This document shows positions 5,547-8,939 of a DNA stretch of 8,939 nt, one piece after another. Source of the stretch: Phascolarctobacterium sp. (lineage in GTDB: Bacteria; Bacillota; Negativicutes; Acidaminococcales; Acidaminococcaceae); assembly GCA_003150755.1 (NCBI GenBank), contig QAMT01000003.1, positions 1 through 8,939 of the forward strand. The letters are read 5' to 3'. How positions within the stretch are numbered: position 1 is the stretch's first letter; each line of letters begins with the position of its first letter. The notes beneath the pieces are model-generated. The model was not told the origin of the DNA and made no database searches. It worked only from the letters and a program-made list of their open reading frames with translations. The position numbers were made by a program, and so were the translations under genes.

Positions 5547-6593
5547 ATGGCAACAATAATTAAAAGAGGTAATTCATATCGTGCAGAAATTTCTAACTAT
5601 AAACATGGCGTAAATAATCGGATTACAAAAACATTCAAAACTAAAGCTGAGGCGAAACGTTGGGCTATGCAACACGAGATAGCAAAAGGTGACGGTATAG
5701 ACCTCGCACGAAGGCAAGATAGTTTTTCAAGCTTTTATGAAAATTGGGTTTATATTGTAAAAAAGAATGATGTAAGACCCGCTACCTTTGTAAATTATAC
5801 TAGGACTATTCCTGTAGTAAAACAACTATTCAAAGATATAAAATTAAATGAATTAAATGACCTAGTAGTACAAATGAAGATAGATGAGTATGGAAAAACT
5901 CATTCTCGTAAAACAACAACCGAATTATTATTAAAATTAAGAACTTCGCTTCGTTACGCTTACGGAAGAAATCTTCTTGTTTCAGATTTTGCTGGTCTTG
6001 TAAAAACCCGTGGTAAAGAACTTGAAAAAAGAAATAAAGCACTATCTATTTCTGACTTTAAGAAATTACGTTCTTATCTCCTTCAAAATCATAATAAGGA
6101 GTTTTATGTTATGGTACTCTTAGCGCTTGAAACTGGTGCTAGACGTGGCGAACTGCTCGCCTTGACTAAGAATGATATAATTAAGTATGGCATTAAAATA
6201 GAGCGCTCAATCAGCCCCACAAGCCCCGATACTCGTCTTAAAACAAAGAAATCTAAACGGACTGTGTCTATTAATAAAGATGTTTATGAGATTGTTAACA
6301 CTCTAAAACCAAAAGAGAATGGTTATTTATTTGATCCAGACGGATTTCAACAATCAGCGAAATTAGCAAGACTACTGACGAAATTAGAAATCCCTAGAAC
6401 GACTTTTCATGGGCTTCGAGATACTCACGCTTCATTTCTATTTTCAAATGACAACATTAGATTGGACTATATTTCACAACGATTAGGGCATTCAAATTTA
6501 CAAACCACAATGAATTACTATCTTGAATTAATGCCAGAAAAAAAGCACCTGCAAGATACAGATGCTTTAAATCTATTAAATTCATTAAAATAA
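5547..6593 (+). CDS. int: Site-specific tyrosine integrase
   Basis: This 348-residue recombinase should insert and excise the element at the rpsI 3' end. Residues 1-50 form an arm-type DNA-binding domain of the AP2-like kind, and about 55-155 form the SAM-like core-binding domain. The catalytic domain follows. Its conserved residues are visible: R199 in TGARRGEL, K232 in the LKTKKSKR loop, H288 and R291 in HGLRDTH, H315 in RLGHSN, and the nucleophile Y325 in TTMNYY. Length and order match complete Tn916/ICE-type integrases, so it looks active. The ribosome binding site is gcgaggt. The gene closes the plus-strand operon, and its stop is only 6 bp from the stop of the convergent cargo gene, with no terminator visible between them. 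Confidence 0.95.
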   Translation: MATIIKRGNSYRAEISNYKHGVNNRITKTFKTKAEAKRWAMQHEIAKGDGIDLARRQDSFSSFYENWVYIVKKNDVRPATFVNYTRTIPVVKQLFKDIKLNELNDLVVQMKIDEYGKTHSRKTTTELLLKLRTSLRYAYGRNLLVSDFAGLVKTRGKELEKRNKALSISDFKKLRSYLLQNHNKEFYVMVLLALETGARRGELLALTKNDIIKYGIKIERSISPTSPDTRLKTKKSKRTVSINKDVYEIVNTLKPKENGYLFDPDGFQQSAKLARLLTKLEIPRTTFHGLRDTHASFLFSNDNIRLDYISQRLGHSNLQTTMNYYLELMPEKKHLQDTDALNLLNSLK

Positions 6594-6599
6594 CAATTT

Positions 6600-7733
6600 T
6601 TAGCTGTCATTTCCCTGAATTCTATTTTCAAATAATACATTAAAGATATCATTTTCTATAAACTTATCTAACAGTCTAATATTTTTAAAAATTTCAACTG
6701 ACTCCAAATACTTATTTTTTAGTTCAACCTCATCAATAAGTTTTTGGTCTTCAGTTGATATTTTTTTATAAATACTTTCAAATATTTTTTCTATTACTAA
6801 AGAGAGTTCTGATTTTGTTAGTTCTTTAAACTTTATTTTGGTATCTATTCTTGAAAAAATTGGAAAGCCAAGTACTTCAGCAATATTTTTTTCATTGTTG
6901 AAGTTAGATGTGAGTATAAAAATACAATTTGATACATCAACCTTATAATTTATATCTTCAAATTCTCCCTCATCAAACATTTGATAAAAAACATTGTACA
7001 GAGAGGGTGATACTTTATCAAACTCATCAATTAACACTACATTTGTTTCCCTAGATAATAAGTCTCTCGCTAAAGATGGCTTCCCATGAGTATCTCCAAA
7101 TATATATTTAAATGCTTCATCTGTTTGCATCATGGAAAATTGAATTCTTGTGAGCTTTCCATCATAAAAACTACTTATTTTTTTTGCAAGTTCCGTTTTC
7201 CCTACTCCTGAGGGACCGTAATACAATAGCACTAATGGTTGATTTTCTTTCAAAACAGTTGACTTGTACAAACCAACACAAGTTTTTTTCTTAGCTTCCT
7301 CTTGTCCTACAACATGACTATTTTTTACATCATTATAGAATTTAATGATATCTTCCGAATCTGCTTCATAATAATCAGACTTACGGTTTTTTATTATATT
7401 ATCAAACTCCACCTCCAACGAATACTTAACACGTTTAGGTGCATTTTGAATATATAAATTCTCAATATCATGTCCTAAAATCACTATGTTAGGGAAGTTA
7501 GTAATTACATGATCTGTTACAGAAGCAAAATCATCAGAATAAATAACTACATTTTCAATAATATTCTTATTTACCTCACCCACTTCATTTACAGCAGATG
7601 TATCATTAGCTCTAATTTTTTCATTATATTGTCTAATCAGCTCCATAAATGGAGTATATTCTTCAACACCATGTTTTTCAACATAGGCATTAAAATCTTT
7701 TTTTGATCCATCAAAAAGAACTATCTTATCCAT
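6600..7733 (-). CDS. Single-domain Clp-type AAA+ ATPase, second gene of the cargo operon
   Basis: The 377-residue protein has one AAA+ domain of the ClpA/ClpB D2 kind. VVGQEEAKK at 141-149 matches the Clp entry motif. Walker A is GPSGVGKT at 173-180, Walker B is VVLIDEFDK at 232-240, and sensor 1 ends at N277 in IFILTSN. R295 in FPIFSRID is the likely arginine finger, and a sensor-2-like region around NIRLLDKFIE (351-360) follows. All residues for ATP hydrolysis appear present. Residues 1-130 are not a Clp N-domain and I do not recognise them. There is no separate IGL/IGF loop of the ClpP-binding kind, so it more likely remodels a protein than feeds a protease. The start codon touches the stop codon of the DUF6414-like gene and uses gcaggagtg inside it, so translation is coupled. 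A chaperone-like partner of that protein, perhaps in phage defence, is inferred. Confidence 0.82.
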   Translation of the reverse strand: MDKIVLFDGSKKDFNAYVEKHGVEEYTPFMELIRQYNEKIRANDTSAVNEVGEVNKNIIENVVIYSDDFASVTDHVITNFPNIVILGHDIENLYIQNAPKRVKYSLEVEFDNIIKNRKSDYYEADSEDIIKFYNDVKNSHVVGQEEAKKKTCVGLYKSTVLKENQPLVLLYYGPSGVGKTELAKKISSFYDGKLTRIQFSMMQTDEAFKYIFGDTHGKPSLARDLLSRETNVVLIDEFDKVSPSLYNVFYQMFDEGEFEDINYKVDVSNCIFILTSNFNNEKNIAEVLGFPIFSRIDTKIKFKELTKSELSLVIEKIFESIYKKISTEDQKLIDEVELKNKYLESVEIFKNIRLLDKFIENDIFNVLFENRIQGNDS

Positions 7734-8558
7734 TTATTTCACTCCTGCCAATATTACATCATATACTGGGACAATTTCATCAGATATAACTTTTTCATCA
7801 GCCTTCTTATTACTAAATCCTTGAAAGTCCAATTCAGTTTTATCTGAATTTAAATCAAATTCTTTTTCAAAATTTAATTCAGACATATATGTTTCCCCAA
7901 CATATATAGAGTATAAGTTTAAGTTCATTCTTCTTAAATCTTGAATTCTATAATTGTTTTTGAAAGAATCGATATTAAATCGAAAAATTCTCTTATCTAT
8001 AACTTTATCAGTTGAATCATCTACAGATTGGGTTTTTGTTCCTATCAATTCATAATACCCTTTGGTATTCCTTATCCCTTGATTCATTTTAGATACTGTC
8101 ATTGTTATCTCTTCACCTACCCTTTGATTACCTTCCATCATTTCCGTTATAGGGGCAATCATAGCAAAATAAGTCATAGATTCTTTATCGATAGTCAATT
8201 TATATCCACTTGTAATATCTATCAATGATTTTCTTTTTCTAAATTCAACAGTATCTAAAAAATCAGAGAGTAAAGTATTCTCTAATAATGTTTTTGCAAT
8301 TCTTCCGCCATGAATAGCTCCAGAAGCTCCAATTTGACCCTCAATTGAACCCGACAACCCTGTTAATTTTTCAAAAACAGCTTTAACTGCACTTTGCTTC
8401 CCAGCGGCCGCACTGGCTTTTACTTCACCATTGGCTCCACCACTTACTTCATTAACTAGTTCTATTGTTTGATTAAAGTTTCCCTTTTTCTCTATCTGCA
8501 ATAAATCAATTGCAGATGTCTCATCAAAATAAATTATTTTTTTCAAATTTTCCGCCAA
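7734..8558 (-). CDS. DUF6414-like protein, first gene of the cargo operon
   Basis: The 274-residue product opens with KKIIYFDETSAIDLLQI (6-22), which resembles the start of DUF6414 proteins as I remember them. The family assignment is tentative. Residues 39-88 are unusually rich in Gly, Ala and Ser, for example VKASAAAGKQS and GQIGASGAIHGG, an amphipathic or flexible segment. The rest (about 100-274) is mixed alpha/beta, with KLTIDKESMTYFAMIAP and a C-terminal acidic tail. I see no catalytic motif. The start is TTG at 8558, preceded by aggagg at 7-bp spacing. Reading further upstream in frame (to 8717) would run through the promoter and a terminator hairpin, so I reject that longer form. It has its own extended -10 promoter and is coupled to the AAA+ gene downstream. 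Confidence 0.75.
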   Translation of the reverse strand: MAENLKKIIYFDETSAIDLLQIEKKGNFNQTIELVNEVSGGANGEVKASAAAGKQSAVKAVFEKLTGLSGSIEGQIGASGAIHGGRIAKTLLENTLLSDFLDTVEFRKRKSLIDITSGYKLTIDKESMTYFAMIAPITEMMEGNQRVGEEITMTVSKMNQGIRNTKGYYELIGTKTQSVDDSTDKVIDKRIFRFNIDSFKNNYRIQDLRRMNLNLYSIYVGETYMSELNFEKEFDLNSDKTELDFQGFSNKKADEKVISDEIVPVYDVILAGVK

Positions 8559-8573
8559 AATAAAACCTCCTAA

Positions 8574-8601
8574 TAATATACTCAGTAAATATATTATAAC
8601 A
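8574..8601 (-). promoter_or_regulatory. Extended -10 promoter and possible operator of the cargo operon
   Basis: On the minus strand TGTTATAAT (8593-8601) is an extended -10 element about 35 bp upstream of the TTG start. No consensus -35 box is seen. An inverted repeat, taatata (8574-8580) with tatatta (8590-8596), overlaps the -10 and the expected transcription start. It could bind a repressor, though such AT-rich symmetry is common by chance. Confidence 0.55.
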
Positions 8602-8632
8602 GTTTTACAAATTTCTCGATAAAAATAAAAAA

Positions 8633-8653
8633 ACACCAGTAAAACACTGATGT
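8633..8653 (-). terminator. Element-borne terminator for rpsI
   Basis: The minus strand folds as acatcagt (8653-8646) with actggtgt (8640-8633), eight pairs including one G-U, with a short loop. It is followed by TTTTTTTATTTTT, a good intrinsic terminator. It lies about 88 bases after the rpsI stop, inside the element, and replaces the native terminator now 8.3 kb away. It also separates rpsI transcription from the cargo promoter. Confidence 0.7.
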
Positions 8654-8738
8654 CTTTTGCTTTTATATTGATAAGAAAATTGATTTTTACACCAATTTCC
8701 ACCAAATAATAGTCCAAAACGTTGATATATCTGAAACA

Positions 8739-8753
8739 GATTAACGTTTTGAG
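8739..8753. repeat. Right attachment core (attR), overlapping the rpsI stop codon
   Basis: The sequence gattaacgttttgag is identical to 441-455. It encodes the last three rpsI codons (Ser-Lys-Arg) and the TAA stop on the minus strand. The element-side arm is gaaaca (8733-8738), less symmetric than the chromosomal aaaacg at the left end. A further 9-bp inverted pair, caaaacgtt (8715-8723) with aacgttttg (8743-8751), surrounds the junction and may be an extra integrase site. Confidence 0.8.
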
Positions 8754-8939
8754 AATTGTGAAGCTTTACGAGCTTTTTTAAGACCTGGTTTTTTACGTTC
8801 AACCATACGTGCATCACGTGTAAGAAGACCAGCGCGTTTCAATGAATCACGGAAGTCTGGGTCTACTTGAAGCAATGCGCGAGCAATACCGTGACGAATA
8901 GCTCCTGATTGACCTGCGTAACCACCACCTACAACATTA
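8741..8939 (-). CDS. rpsI: 30S ribosomal protein uS9 (S9), C-terminal part
   Basis: The visible minus-strand frame contains VVGGGYAGQSGAIRHGIARAL, DSLKRAGLLTRDARMVERKK and the C-terminus KKARKASQFSKR, unmistakable for ribosomal protein uS9. The C-terminal tail of this protein reaches toward tRNA in the ribosomal P site. The 5' part lies outside the window. The stop codon TAA at 8741-8743 is within the attachment core, so the protein sequence is unchanged by the insertion. Codon use is richer in G and C than in the adjacent element genes, as expected for a highly expressed host gene. Confidence 0.97.
   Translation of the reverse strand, partial: NVVGGGYAGQSGAIRHGIARALLQVDPDFRDSLKRAGLLTRDARMVERKKPGLKKARKASQFSKR

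Larger units (their letters stand above)
441..8753. mobile_element. Integrative mobilizable element inserted at the 3' end of rpsI
   Basis: The element is bounded by an identical 15-bp direct repeat at 441-455 and 8739-8753. It carries a tyrosine integrase, an excisionase, a rolling-circle-type relaxase and an FtsK/TcpA-type coupling ATPase. It has no VirB4, VirB6 or peptidoglycan hydrolase gene, so it cannot build a conjugation channel alone. That gene set is the usual definition of an IME, as known in streptococci. The plus strand holds the mobility genes, and the minus strand beyond the integrase holds a two-gene cargo operon. Integration leaves rpsI whole because the crossover lies at the stop codon. 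Confidence 0.85.

Noticed and set aside
8404..8411. gcggccgc (NotI recognition sequence) in an AT-rich gene, possibly a cloning scar
   Set aside because: It is in frame, encodes part of a natural Ala-rich run, and nothing around it suggests an artificial join.
8559..8717. In-frame upstream extension of the DUF6414-like gene beginning at an ATG at 8717
   Set aside because: It would run through a terminator hairpin (8633-8653) and the cargo promoter. The TTG at 8558 has a strong aggagg site at the right spacing.
8605..8817. Open frame on the minus strand overlapping rpsI
   Set aside because: It overlaps the unmistakable rpsI frame, the attachment site and the terminator, so it is a shadow.

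Overview
The window is a low-GC Firmicutes sequence, most likely Streptococcus or a close relative. I infer this from the C-terminus of ribosomal protein uS9 (rpsI), AGGAGG-type ribosome binding sites, A+T-rich genes and streptococcal-type mobile element genes. It holds an apparently complete integrated element of about 8.3 kb, flanked by chromosome on both sides. The species cannot be settled from the sequence alone.

Chromosome. On the right (8741-8939, minus strand) is the 3' part of rpsI. On the left (1-440) is the sequence that lay just downstream of rpsI before insertion. It contains rpsI's own intrinsic terminator (395-422), then a non-coding stretch with tandem consensus promoters reading leftward out of the window. 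These look like promoters of a stable-RNA (probably rRNA) operon. A 15-bp direct repeat, gattaacgttttgag, at 441-455 and 8739-8753 marks the two ends of the element. The right copy covers the rpsI stop codon.

Element. Its plus-strand genes run from the left end. First is a small possible DNA-binding protein (673-1152) with its own promoter and terminator. Next is a repeat-rich control region and a 13-codon leader ORF (1261-1302). A run of small conserved-looking genes follows (1334-2349), including a two-helix membrane protein. Then come an FtsK/TcpA-type coupling ATPase (2354-3736) and a 32-codon ORF. A structured non-coding block (3840-4030), a 104-residue protein and a second structured block (4350-4540) follow. 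The strand ends with a rolling-circle-type HUH relaxase/Rep (4543-5322), an excisionase (5338-5532) and a tyrosine integrase (5547-6593). No type IV secretion channel genes are present, so this looks like an integrative mobilizable element (IME) that borrows another element's conjugation channel, not a self-sufficient ICE.

Cargo. Between the integrase and the rpsI end, on the opposite strand, lies a two-gene operon (8558 down to 6600). It encodes a 274-residue DUF6414-like protein and a single-domain Clp-type AAA+ ATPase of 377 residues. The genes abut exactly (stop and start codons touching), have their own extended -10 promoter and a terminator shielding them from rpsI, and do nothing obvious for transfer. 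This pair is the best candidate in the window for an undescribed system, plausibly phage or plasmid defence. That function is inferred from gene context only.
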